Shown here piece after piece: positions 1-6,081 of a stretch of 7,558 bases of DNA. Position 1 is the stretch's first letter, and each line of letters begins with the position of its first letter. The DNA comes from JBMZCV01 sp049613665 (GTDB taxonomy: Bacteria; Bacteroidota; Bacteroidia; Chitinophagales; UBA2359). The position numbers were made by a program, and so were the translations under genes. The notes under the pieces are model-generated. The model saw nothing but the letters and a program-made list of their open reading frames with translations, was not told the DNA's origin and did not search any database. The stretch is from assembly GCA_049613665.1 (NCBI GenBank), contig JBMZCV010000215.1, positions 1 to 7,558 on the forward strand, given 5' to 3'.

Positions 1-42
1 CGTGGCATATTTTTATTTATATTTTAAATGGTTTTTACATTT

Positions 43-75
43 AAACCTTGAAGGTTTTTAAAACCTTCAAGGTTT
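43..75. repeat. Perfect 16-bp inverted repeat built on an AAACCTTgAAGGTTT core
   Basis: The left arm (43-58, AAACCTTGAAGGTTTT) and right arm (60-75, AAAACCTTCAAGGTTT) are exact reverse complements separated by one T. Each arm is itself a near-perfect palindrome (AAACCTT, one base, AAGGTTT), so the element is a palindrome made of two palindromes. It begins eight bases past the hydantoinase stop codon and could fold at the 3' end of that mRNA. The leftward transcript has no U-run after the hairpin, so it is not a textbook intrinsic terminator. From memory, similar AAACCTTCAAGGTTT elements are scattered between genes in Bacteroidota. That family membership is recalled and has not been tested here. 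Confidence 0.75.
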
Positions 76-83
76 GAAGATAC

Positions 84-1460
84 TTATATTTTGCTAAAAG
101 GCTTTCGTTTGATATATTCGCCATAGCCTTTTTCTATTTTCACTTCGCCATTGTCGATAGCTACTTTTCCACGCAAAATAATAGTTTTGCATTTTCCTGT
201 CATTGGTCTGCCTTCGTAGCCAGAATAATCGACATTCATATGGTGAGTTTTGGCAGATAAAATGTGTTTTTCTTTTGGGTCAAAAATCACGATGTCGGCA
301 TCAGAACCGATGGCGATAGTGCCTTTTCGTGGGAACATACCGAAAATTTTGGCGGCATTTGTGCTAGATACTTCTACAAATTTGTTGAGGCTAATGCGTC
401 CTTTATTTACGCCTTCTGAAAACAACAATTCCATACGATTTTCAATAGCAGGGTGTCCATTCGGAATTTTAGAAAAATCGTCTTTGCCCATCATTTTTTG
501 CTCCCACATAAAAGGGCAATGGTCTGTTGCTACGACTTGTATCAAGCCTTGATTGATACCTGCCCAAAGATGTTTTTGGTCTTTTTTCTCTCGCAAAGGT
601 GGACTCATGACCCATTTGTGTCCGTCTTCTCTTTCATACAAAGAAGCGTCTAAAATGAGGTACTGAATACAAGTTTCTACATGCACTTTTTGGTTGCGAG
701 AAGTTGCACGACGCACCGCATTCAGCGCACCCTCGCAAGTGAGATGCACGATATACGATTTTACGCCTGTATAATGTGCCATGTCCGAAAAGCGGCCAGA
801 GGCTTCTGCTTCCGTTACTTCGGGCTGCGAAAGATAGTGATAGAGTGGCGATAATTTGCCTTCATTGCGGTGTTTAGCTATCAAACGGTCAATCATATCG
901 CCATTTGTGGCATGAACTGTGACCATTCCACCATGTTTTTTTACCTCACGCATCAAATCAACCATTTGTCCATCATCAATCATCAACGCACCTTTATAAG
1001 CCATAAAAGTTTTGAAAGAAGTAATTCCTTCTTCCTCAACTAAACGACTGATTTCTTTTTTCGTGTTTTCATTGTAATCTGTTACGGCCATATGATAGGA
1101 ATAATCGCCATAGGCTTTTCCTTGCGATTTTTGCTGCCAAGTATTGAGTGCATTATATAAGGTGTCGCCTTGCGTTTGCAAAATAAAATCAATGACCATA
1201 GTAGTGCCTCCGTGCAAAGCCGCCAAAGTGCCAGACGCATAATCGTCGCTAGAAGAAGTACCCATAAAAGGCATATCTAAGTGAACGTGAGGGTCTATGC
1301 CGCCAGGAAAAACTAATTTTCCAGCCGCATCAATGGTTTGTTCAGCTTGGTAGGGGAGGTTTTTGCCAATGGCTACGATGCTTTCGTTTTCTATATAAAT
1401 ATCGGCAGTATAATCGTCGGTTGCCGTGACAATGTGTCCATTTTTGATGAGTAATGACAT
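84..1460 (-). CDS. hydA: Dihydropyrimidinase / D-hydantoinase
   Basis: This is a cytoplasmic zinc amidohydrolase of 458 residues, the usual size for the family. It is predicted to open the ring of 5,6-dihydrouracil and dihydrothymine to N-carbamoyl-beta-amino acids, the second step of reductive pyrimidine breakdown; related enzymes also hydrolyse hydantoins. The expected metal site is complete: H58 and H60 in GGIDPHVHLD, K150 in TSFKTFMAYKG (the lysine that is carbamylated to bridge the two metals), H183 in VTVHATNGD, H239 in YIVHLTC and D313 in VVATDHCPF. Y155 matches the tyrosine that lines the substrate pocket. The PNGHPAIENRM segment carries alanine where many relatives have glycine (PGIE). 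The start is the ATG right before MSLLIKNGHIV, the normal N-terminus of the family, with only A/T-rich sequence before it. It appears monocistronic. The usual partners (dihydropyrimidine dehydrogenase, beta-ureidopropionase, transporter) are not in view, so the natural substrate remains uncertain. Confidence 0.95.
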   Translation of the reverse strand: MSLLIKNGHIVTATDDYTADIYIENESIVAIGKNLPYQAEQTIDAAGKLVFPGGIDPHVHLDMPFMGTSSSDDYASGTLAALHGGTTMVIDFILQTQGDTLYNALNTWQQKSQGKAYGDYSYHMAVTDYNENTKKEISRLVEEEGITSFKTFMAYKGALMIDDGQMVDLMREVKKHGGMVTVHATNGDMIDRLIAKHRNEGKLSPLYHYLSQPEVTEAEASGRFSDMAHYTGVKSYIVHLTCEGALNAVRRATSRNQKVHVETCIQYLILDASLYEREDGHKWVMSPPLREKKDQKHLWAGINQGLIQVVATDHCPFMWEQKMMGKDDFSKIPNGHPAIENRMELLFSEGVNKGRISLNKFVEVSSTNAAKIFGMFPRKGTIAIGSDADIVIFDPKEKHILSAKTHHMNVDYSGYEGRPMTGKCKTIILRGKVAIDNGEVKIEKGYGEYIKRKPFSKI

Positions 1461-1599
1461 ATATGATTAGTTTTTTATTGAATGTTATTTGAAGAAGCTG
1501 AGTGTCGCAGTAAAAAAGGACGTTAAGATAGGTAAAAATATTTAAATTGTGGTGGTTTTAGGCTTTGATTTTTTATTTTCAGTTGGAAAAAAGATATAA

Positions 1600-1648
1600 A
1601 AAAAGATGTCTTTGCGAAAGTTTTAAACTTCTGAAAAGACATCTTTTT
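1600..1648. terminator. Two-way intrinsic terminator with a 14-bp stem
   Basis: AAAAAGATGTCTTT (1600-1613) pairs perfectly with AAAGACATCTTTTT (1635-1648). The 21-base loop contains a second small inverted repeat, AAGTTT/AAACTT (1618-1630). The stem ends in T-runs on both strands, so it could stop transcription in either direction. The likely users are the leftward genes at 1985-2479 and 1758-1942; it would also insulate the hydantoinase promoter to its left. No rightward gene ends here. Confidence 0.75.
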
Positions 1649-1652
1649 AGTG

Positions 1653-1679
1653 GCTCTAAATGTTTTTTCATTTCAGAGC
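1653..1679. other. Bulged 10-bp hairpin next to the terminator
   Basis: GCTCTAAATG (1653-1662) pairs with CATTT plus AGAGC (1669-1679), with one bulged C at 1674 and a loop of six T on the + strand (six A in the leftward transcript). A separate short palindrome, CTTAGAA-C-TTCTAAG, lies at 1690-1704. Together with 1600-1648 this makes three consecutive inverted repeats in the 3' region of the leftward transcript. They could be extra terminator or RNA-stability structures; no function can be read from the sequence. Confidence 0.5.
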
Positions 1680-1757
1680 AAGAATACTACTTAGAACTTC
1701 TAAGATTTAAGTTTCGCTATAAATAAAGCAATTTTATCTAATATACTCAGGTTTTCC

Positions 1758-1942
1758 TTATATATATACATTTTTTGATTCTTCTGTTGCACCACCTTTT
1801 TGTTTATGATTTTTCATGCCTTTATCAGAAAAATATTTTTCTATTTCATGAGTATTTTCGAAACTTCTAGCATCATTTATTTTAAAATAAATTGCTAAAT
1901 AGTTACAAAAAATAAAAAAAAAGCAAACAAACTCTCGTTCAT
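1758..1942 (-). pseudogene. Small membrane-protein reading frame interrupted by a -1 frameshift on a T-run
   Basis: Leftward, ATG at 1942-1940 starts MNESLFAFF and then ends early at a TAG (1897-1895). Shifting back one base inside the run of nine T (1914-1922) opens a frame to the TAA at 1760-1758, giving 61 residues. The joined product would have a hydrophobic N-terminal segment (about residues 5-20, LFAFFFIFCNYLAIYF). A charged tail follows, including NDARSFENTHEIEKYFSDKG and KNHKQKGGATEESKN. That composition looks like a real single-span membrane protein with a cytoplasmic tail and unlike AT-rich noise. The run reads T TTT TTA in the starting frame, a classic -1 slippery heptamer. It begins 42 bases after the stop of the upstream gene and may share its transcript. 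I do not recognise the family. It could be a pseudogene, a phase-variable or programmed-frameshift gene, a sequencing error, or a chance frame. Confidence 0.4.
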
Positions 1943-1984
1943 CTGCTCACATTTCAGTTTTTCAATAAAATTATTTTTTCGCTC

Positions 1985-2479
1985 CTAACAATAAAATCGT
2001 TTCGTCTCAAAAAACAACTCTTTATTATAAATATTTTTCTTATCTTTTTTAGCTTTCGATTTTTTGTTAGAAACAGTAGATTTGCTTTTTTTACAATCAT
2101 AAAAAACCGTAATTGTTGGCCGCTGACTATACACCTTGAAATCGCCTTTCGCATCAATATAAGCAAAAATGACCGATTTGGGAGCAATCCGAATATGTCC
2201 ATAATACAACAACTTTTCATAGCCTTTTGTGTGTTCGTTTAGCTCTTCTTCTGTAAAACGTTGTGTTACTTTCAGCAAATATCGATTTGGCTGAATACCT
2301 TCTAAAATATGTACTTGATTGGCCTCAAAAGTAGATTTGTCAAATGTTAATGTAAATGCCTTACCATTAAAAACCTTCAAATATAAGGTAGAAACATTGT
2401 GATTGGAGTTGGCAAAAGTAGTGCCTGTTGAGCAAATAAAAAATAAAGCAACAATAAATATATGTATAAATTTTTTCAT
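1985..2479 (-). CDS. Secreted protein of unknown function with a predicted small beta domain
   Basis: This is a 164-residue protein with a clear Sec signal peptide: basic MKK, a hydrophobic stretch over residues 4-16, and a likely signal peptidase I site after A23 (TFA). There is no lipobox, so it should be a soluble periplasmic or exported protein. Residues about 31-120 alternate in the manner of a small beta-sandwich (LYLKVFNGKAFTLTFD, then an IQPNRYLLKV turn, then YYGHIRIAPKSVIFAYID and FKVYSQRP). From memory this resembles the N-terminal region of Bacteroidota secreted proteins that carry DUF4476 further on, but no DUF4476 helical region is present here. The last 35 residues are lysine-rich and end in cysteine, perhaps disordered. 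The ATG start places the signal peptide correctly; no Shine-Dalgarno is seen. A TAACTTTC at 2502-2495 on this strand is a weak -7 candidate. It may be co-transcribed with the small frame downstream. The role is unknown. Confidence 0.8.
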   Translation of the reverse strand: MKKFIHIFIVALFFICSTGTTFANSNHNVSTLYLKVFNGKAFTLTFDKSTFEANQVHILEGIQPNRYLLKVTQRFTEEELNEHTKGYEKLLYYGHIRIAPKSVIFAYIDAKGDFKVYSQRPTITVFYDCKKSKSTVSNKKSKAKKDKKNIYNKELFFETKRFYC

Positions 2480-2678
2480 ATTGTTTTGATTTTTGAAAGT
2501 TAAATAATGAGAGTTCTAAATAAGTTTGAATAGTAAGGACGATTACATAATTTATTGTTATTTACGCTAAATGCTGCAAAATGGTTTCGGTTTTTATTGC
2601 ATTGTTATAATAAAACATATAAAGCATGACTAATGTTAATCTTGCTTTTTTTGCAAAAAAAAATGAAATAAAGCATAG

Positions 2679-2711
2679 TTGTTCTCATTTTTTCATTTTT
2701 CATTATCTTTG
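2679..2711 (+). promoter_or_regulatory. Bacteroidota-type promoter candidate for dnaG
   Basis: TTG (2679-2681), a 22-base spacer and a perfect TAnnTTTG (TATCTTTG, 2704-2711) match the known Bacteroidota/Flavobacterium primary sigma consensus. Transcription would start about 2716-2718, leaving a leader of roughly a dozen bases before the dnaG ATG, with an A-rich stretch in place of a Shine-Dalgarno. The rest of the 249-base gap between 2480 and 2728 shows no gene. It holds an AT palindrome (seven T, GC, seven A at 2646-2661) that could be bent DNA. Confidence 0.55.
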
Positions 2712-2728
2712 CACAAACGAAAATAATA

Positions 2729-4690
2729 ATGATTCCAGAACATACTGTTGCACAGATTTTAGAAACTGCACAAATAGAAGAAGTAGTTTCTGATTTTATC
2801 AATCTCAAAAAAAGAGGAGCGAATTATATCGCCAACTGCCCTTTTCACAATGAAAAAACACCATCTTTTTCTATTTCTCCATCAAAAGGTATTTTCAAGT
2901 GCTTCGGTTGCGGCGTAGCAGGCAATTCTGCAAAGTTTGTGATGGAACATGAAAAAATCAACTATCCCGAAGCCTTGCGTTTTTTGGCAAAAAAATATAA
3001 CATTGAAGTCGAAGAATTTAATAATGAAGAAGTAAGAGCCGAAAACATGCAAAGAGAAGGCTTATTCATTGTGAATACTTTTGCTCAAAAGCACTTTTCC
3101 GAAAATCTTTTGGAGGTAGAAGAAGGCAAAACCATTGGCTTGAGCTATTTTGAAGAAAGAGGATTTCGCAAAGATACTATCGAAAAATTTCAGCTCGGTT
3201 ATAGTGTCGATTCTTTCGATAAGTTTATAAAAACAGCAAAGGCAAAAGGCTATAATGTTGATTTGTTGAAAAAAGTAGGTTTGATTCTCGAAAAAAACAA
3301 CCGAAAATTTTCCTTTTTTAGAGGCAGAGTCATGTTTCCTATCCACAATTTGAGCGGAAAAGTCATTGCTTTTGCAGGTCGGACTTTGCGAACCGACAAA
3401 AAAATACCGAAATATATCAACTCGCCAGAAACCGAAATTTACAACAAAAGTAATGTGTTGTATGGCATTTTTTTTGCTCGAAATACCATCAGAAAAAAAG
3501 ACGAATGTTTCTTGGTAGAAGGTTATACAGATGTAATCTCTTTGAATCAAGCAGGTATCGAAAATGTTGTAGCTGCTTCTGGAACGTCCTTAACAATTGG
3601 TCAAATTCGCTTGATTAAACGCTATACAAAAAATATAAGCATTTTGTTTGATGGAGACCCAGCAGGTATCAAAGCAGCTTTGCGTGGCATAGATTTGATT
3701 TTGAAAGAAGAAATGAACGTAAAAATCATTTTGTTACCAGAAGGAGAAGACCCAGATAGTTATGTAAAACAACAGGGTCGCACAGGTTTTGAAGCTTATG
3801 TGAAAGAGAATAGCAAGGATTTTATCTTTTTTAAAACTGATTTGCTGCTAAAAGAGGCTCAAAATGACCCTATAAAACGTGCCGAAGCAGTCAATGATAT
3901 TATTCAAACCTTGTCGAAAATTCCAGACCCAATTAAGCGAGCTTTGTATATTCGTGAGTGTAGTGCACTCTTGCAAATTAGCGAAAAAATAATTATCAAT
4001 GCAACTAATAAAATAAAGTGGCGAGACATCACAAAAGAGCAGATGCAACAAAAGCAAATGCCAATAGAAAAGAAACAAAAAGCTGAAAATCAACGTTTTA
4101 TAGATAAAGAAATTCAGCAAATTCATTTAGCAATAGAAGATGAGAATGTTGCCGTAAAGCCGCAAAACTTTCAAAAAAGAATAGTAACCGAAGAGGGATT
4201 GATGCGTGTTTTGCTCGAATATGGACACAAAGAAATTGATATTGATGTGCCTGTTTTGGCGTATATCATTAGCGAAGTTGAAGAATTGCCTTTTCAAAAC
4301 AAGACGTATTGCAAAATTGTCGATTATTATAAAGACCATTTGGAAGAAGGGCATTTATTGACTTCTGATTTTTTTATTTCGCACGAAAATGATGAAATCA
4401 GTCGAACTGCTGTGGATTTGCTTTGTTTGCCCTATCAGAAAAGCGACAATTGGGAAAAAATGCACAATATTTTTATTACTGAAATGGTTTTGCGTTTTAA
4501 GGAAGAAATTGAAGATTTGCTCAATAACTATAAATTGCGGCACGTCATGAAATTGATTGATGAAAATTTATTGCACATCAAAAAAGTGAAATCTGCAAGC
4601 GATTTGACAGAGCATCTTGAAACACATAAAATGCTATTGGATTGGAAAAAAAGTTTATCAAAAATTTTGGGCATTGTGATACTTCGATAA
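2729..4690 (+). CDS. dnaG: DNA primase DnaG
   Basis: DnaG makes the short RNA primers that start Okazaki fragments and act at origins, working with the replicative helicase DnaB at the fork. The protein is 653 residues, within the normal bacterial range. The N-terminal zinc-binding domain has the CHC2 ligands C37, H40, C58 and C61 (CPFH ... CFGC). The catalytic core follows, with the GRVMFPIHNLSGKVIAFAGRTL segment near residues 199-220. The TOPRIM fold then carries E264 and D268 in VEGYTDV and the metal-binding D308 and D310 in LFDGDPAG. After a polar, glutamine- and lysine-rich linker (about 430-480), the helical C-terminal region (about 490-650) is the expected helicase-binding domain; it is divergent, as usual. 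The ATG start gives the family N-terminus MIPEHTVAQILETAQIEEVV. It is preceded by a good promoter, followed by a strong terminator, and is probably monocistronic. Nothing is missing or broken. Confidence 0.97.
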   Translation: MIPEHTVAQILETAQIEEVVSDFINLKKRGANYIANCPFHNEKTPSFSISPSKGIFKCFGCGVAGNSAKFVMEHEKINYPEALRFLAKKYNIEVEEFNNEEVRAENMQREGLFIVNTFAQKHFSENLLEVEEGKTIGLSYFEERGFRKDTIEKFQLGYSVDSFDKFIKTAKAKGYNVDLLKKVGLILEKNNRKFSFFRGRVMFPIHNLSGKVIAFAGRTLRTDKKIPKYINSPETEIYNKSNVLYGIFFARNTIRKKDECFLVEGYTDVISLNQAGIENVVAASGTSLTIGQIRLIKRYTKNISILFDGDPAGIKAALRGIDLILKEEMNVKIILLPEGEDPDSYVKQQGRTGFEAYVKENSKDFIFFKTDLLLKEAQNDPIKRAEAVNDIIQTLSKIPDPIKRALYIRECSALLQISEKIIINATNKIKWRDITKEQMQQKQMPIEKKQKAENQRFIDKEIQQIHLAIEDENVAVKPQNFQKRIVTEEGLMRVLLEYGHKEIDIDVPVLAYIISEVEELPFQNKTYCKIVDYYKDHLEEGHLLTSDFFISHENDEISRTAVDLLCLPYQKSDNWEKMHNIFITEMVLRFKEEIEDLLNNYKLRHVMKLIDENLLHIKKVKSASDLTEHLETHKMLLDWKKSLSKILGIVILR

Positions 4691-4717
4691 ACTAAAAAAT
4701 GAAAAATTGATGAAATA

Positions 4718-4757
4718 AAAAAAGCAGCTTGTCATTTTTTGAGCAAGCTGCTTTTTT
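4718..4757. terminator. Two-way intrinsic terminator between dnaG and the convergent lipoprotein gene
   Basis: AAAAAAGCAGCTTG (4718-4731) pairs perfectly with CAAGCTGCTTTTTT (4744-4757) over 14 bp around a 12-base loop. The A-run on the left and T-run on the right give a U-tract to either transcript. It lies 27 bases after the dnaG stop codon and 43 bases past the stop of the leftward lipoprotein gene, so one hairpin can serve both convergent genes. Confidence 0.88.
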
Positions 4758-4800
4758 GTTTTTTTATAAAAATGTTATACATATTTTAACAAACGATAGA

Positions 4801-5907
4801 CTAAAAAGAAAATCCATCATTTGGAATAACGCCAGCCTGCATACTATCTACAATTGCAGCAGTAGCAGCATTGTATCTAAATACATATCCACGGCTAATA
4901 AAATCTTTAGCGTCTGTTGCAAACAGGTAATTGCCTTCACTATCAAAACCCAAACCATAAAAAGATTTCGCAATAAAAGCAGTTTCATTCAAGCTAGAAG
5001 CATCAATATCGTGCTGAAAAACTTTACCATTATAAATATAATATAACATATTGTTTTCGCTGTTGATAACCAAATTGCTTGGCGAACCATATATGCTACC
5101 AAAAGCCAAATTGCTTTCCAAATCGTAAGTTGCAGCGTCAATTCTGCTCAAACTTCCCACCGTACTAGCTGCTTCATCTACGTTCCAATCGGCATCATAC
5201 ACCGTATTTCCATTACAAACTGCCCAAACCTTGTTGTTAGCATCTAGTTGTAAGCTGTTAGGATTAAAACCAACTGTAATGCTTTGTGTCAATTCATCGC
5301 TTTCCGTATTGATAACTTCAATGCTATTTGCCGAGCCAAAACCGCCACTACAAGCTACCCAAACTTCATTTCCGACACGCAACATATGTTCTGCACCAGC
5401 ATCAGTCGCAATTGTTTTTGTAATGGTGTTGGTTGTTAAATCAATAACCGCAATACTTCCTGCAACTCCACCTTCGCCCCATTGAGAAACGTAAGCTTTA
5501 TTATTATCAATTCCCATAAAATATCTTGGCAAAGCCAAACCTTCAATAACGCCTGTCGATTTGAAAGTTTCGGCTTCTACAACCTCAACTACATTAGCAT
5601 TATTGACTACGATATAAGTATTGTCGTTGTGCAAGCTTACAGATTGAACAACATTGCCTAAAGGTCTATTGTTTACAGTTTCAAAAACATTATTTTCTAT
5701 GCTAGATTCCACTTTGTTGAAAAAGCTAATACTACCTGTACCTGCTCCACCGTCGAAAGGCCCTTCGTTGCTAATCAAAACACCCTCGTTATAAGTAATG
5801 ATGTCTTCGTCTTCGTCGTCAGTTGATTCACAAGCGGTGAATGTTCCTAAAATGGCTAAAATTACTAATAAATAATTTTTTCTTAAATAAAATAATTTCA
5901 TGTTCAT
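4801..5907 (-). CDS. Surface-exposed lipoprotein with a DUF5074/YncE-like beta-propeller
   Basis: This is a predicted outer-membrane lipoprotein of 368 residues. The signal peptide (MNMKLFYLRKN, hydrophobic LLVILAILGTF) ends in TAC with the lipid-modified cysteine at C26. CESTDDEDED follows; acidic residues right after the cysteine are the lipoprotein export signal that sends Bacteroidota lipoproteins to the outer face. The remainder is built of repeated propeller-blade strands, such as TYIVVNNANVVEVVEAETF, KAYVSQWG ... SIAVIDLTTNTITKTI, EVWVACSG ... SIEVINTESDELTQSITVG and KVWAVCNGN. It ends in IPNDGFSF, typical of DUF5074-type proteins. Members of this broad group include BtuG, a surface cobalamin-binding propeller that sits on a TonB-dependent transporter. 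No TonB receptor or B12 gene is adjacent, so the ligand is unknown. Start: ATG at 5907, with ATG at 5901 (MKLF) equally possible; a TTG at 5940 would place eleven odd residues ahead of the signal peptide. No Shine-Dalgarno is seen. Confidence 0.88.
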   Translation of the reverse strand: MNMKLFYLRKNYLLVILAILGTFTACESTDDEDEDIITYNEGVLISNEGPFDGGAGTGSISFFNKVESSIENNVFETVNNRPLGNVVQSVSLHNDNTYIVVNNANVVEVVEAETFKSTGVIEGLALPRYFMGIDNNKAYVSQWGEGGVAGSIAVIDLTTNTITKTIATDAGAEHMLRVGNEVWVACSGGFGSANSIEVINTESDELTQSITVGFNPNSLQLDANNKVWAVCNGNTVYDADWNVDEAASTVGSLSRIDAATYDLESNLAFGSIYGSPSNLVINSENNMLYYIYNGKVFQHDIDASSLNETAFIAKSFYGLGFDSEGNYLFATDAKDFISRGYVFRYNAATAAIVDSMQAGVIPNDGFSF

Positions 5908-5969
5908 ATTTATAAGGTTTAAATAAAGTTGGAACAACAAAAAGATGTAAATTTTGTTGCAAATTTTGG

Positions 5970-6003
5970 CAAATATAGTAGAAACTTAGCAGAAAAAAAA
6001 CAA
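5970..6003 (-). promoter_or_regulatory. Bacteroidota-type promoter candidate for the lipoprotein gene
   Basis: Read leftward, TTG (6003-6001), a 23-base T-rich spacer and a perfect TAnnTTTG (TATATTTG, 5977-5970) fit the Bacteroidota consensus. Transcription would begin near 5964, giving a leader of about 55-60 bases before the ATG. A CTTAG/CTAAG inverted repeat (5985-5989 with 6004-6008) overlaps the spacer and the -33 element. It could be an operator, but is short enough to be chance. Confidence 0.5.
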
Positions 6004-6066
6004 CTAAGAAAGCTATTTTTTTATAAAAAGTAAGTAGCTAAAAAAAAGAATACGCAAAATTATTTT

Positions 6067-6081
6067 TAACTTCGCCATGTG
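6067..6081 (+). promoter_or_regulatory. Possible -7 element abutting the recF start (GTG overlapping ATG)
   Basis: TAACTTCG (6067-6074) matches TAnnTTTG at all but one position, and lies only five bases before the GTG start codon at 6079-6081. If used, the mRNA would begin at or next to the start codon, making it nearly leaderless. No TTG lies 17-23 bases upstream, so support is weak. The G of the GTG is also the last base of an ATG at 6077-6079, which in its own frame encodes only MCIYKK before a stop. Confidence 0.3.

Noticed and set aside
250..653. Rightward frames of 66 and 100 codons inside the hydantoinase gene
   Set aside because: They lie wholly antisense to a gene with all its catalytic residues, and neither has protein-like features.
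1482..1526. 15-codon rightward mini-frame upstream of the hydantoinase gene
   Set aside because: It is very short, has no conserved features visible, and lies in the leftward gene's promoter region.
2379..2386. TATATTTG promoter-like word on the leftward strand
   Set aside because: It lies inside the secreted-protein coding region, downstream of that gene's start, and TAnnTTTG words are common by chance in AT-rich DNA.
2605..2808. 67-codon leftward reading frame overlapping the dnaG start
   Set aside because: It covers the dnaG promoter candidate and the first 80 bases of a certain gene, and its translation has no recognisable features.
3062..4543. Several leftward frames of 62-162 codons inside dnaG
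   Set aside because: They are antisense shadows of dnaG, rich in F and I as expected from the complement of an A-rich gene.
4729..5485. Rightward frames of 105 and 84 codons antisense to the lipoprotein gene
   Set aside because: They overlap the terminator and a gene with a convincing signal peptide and propeller repeats; the translations are unstructured.
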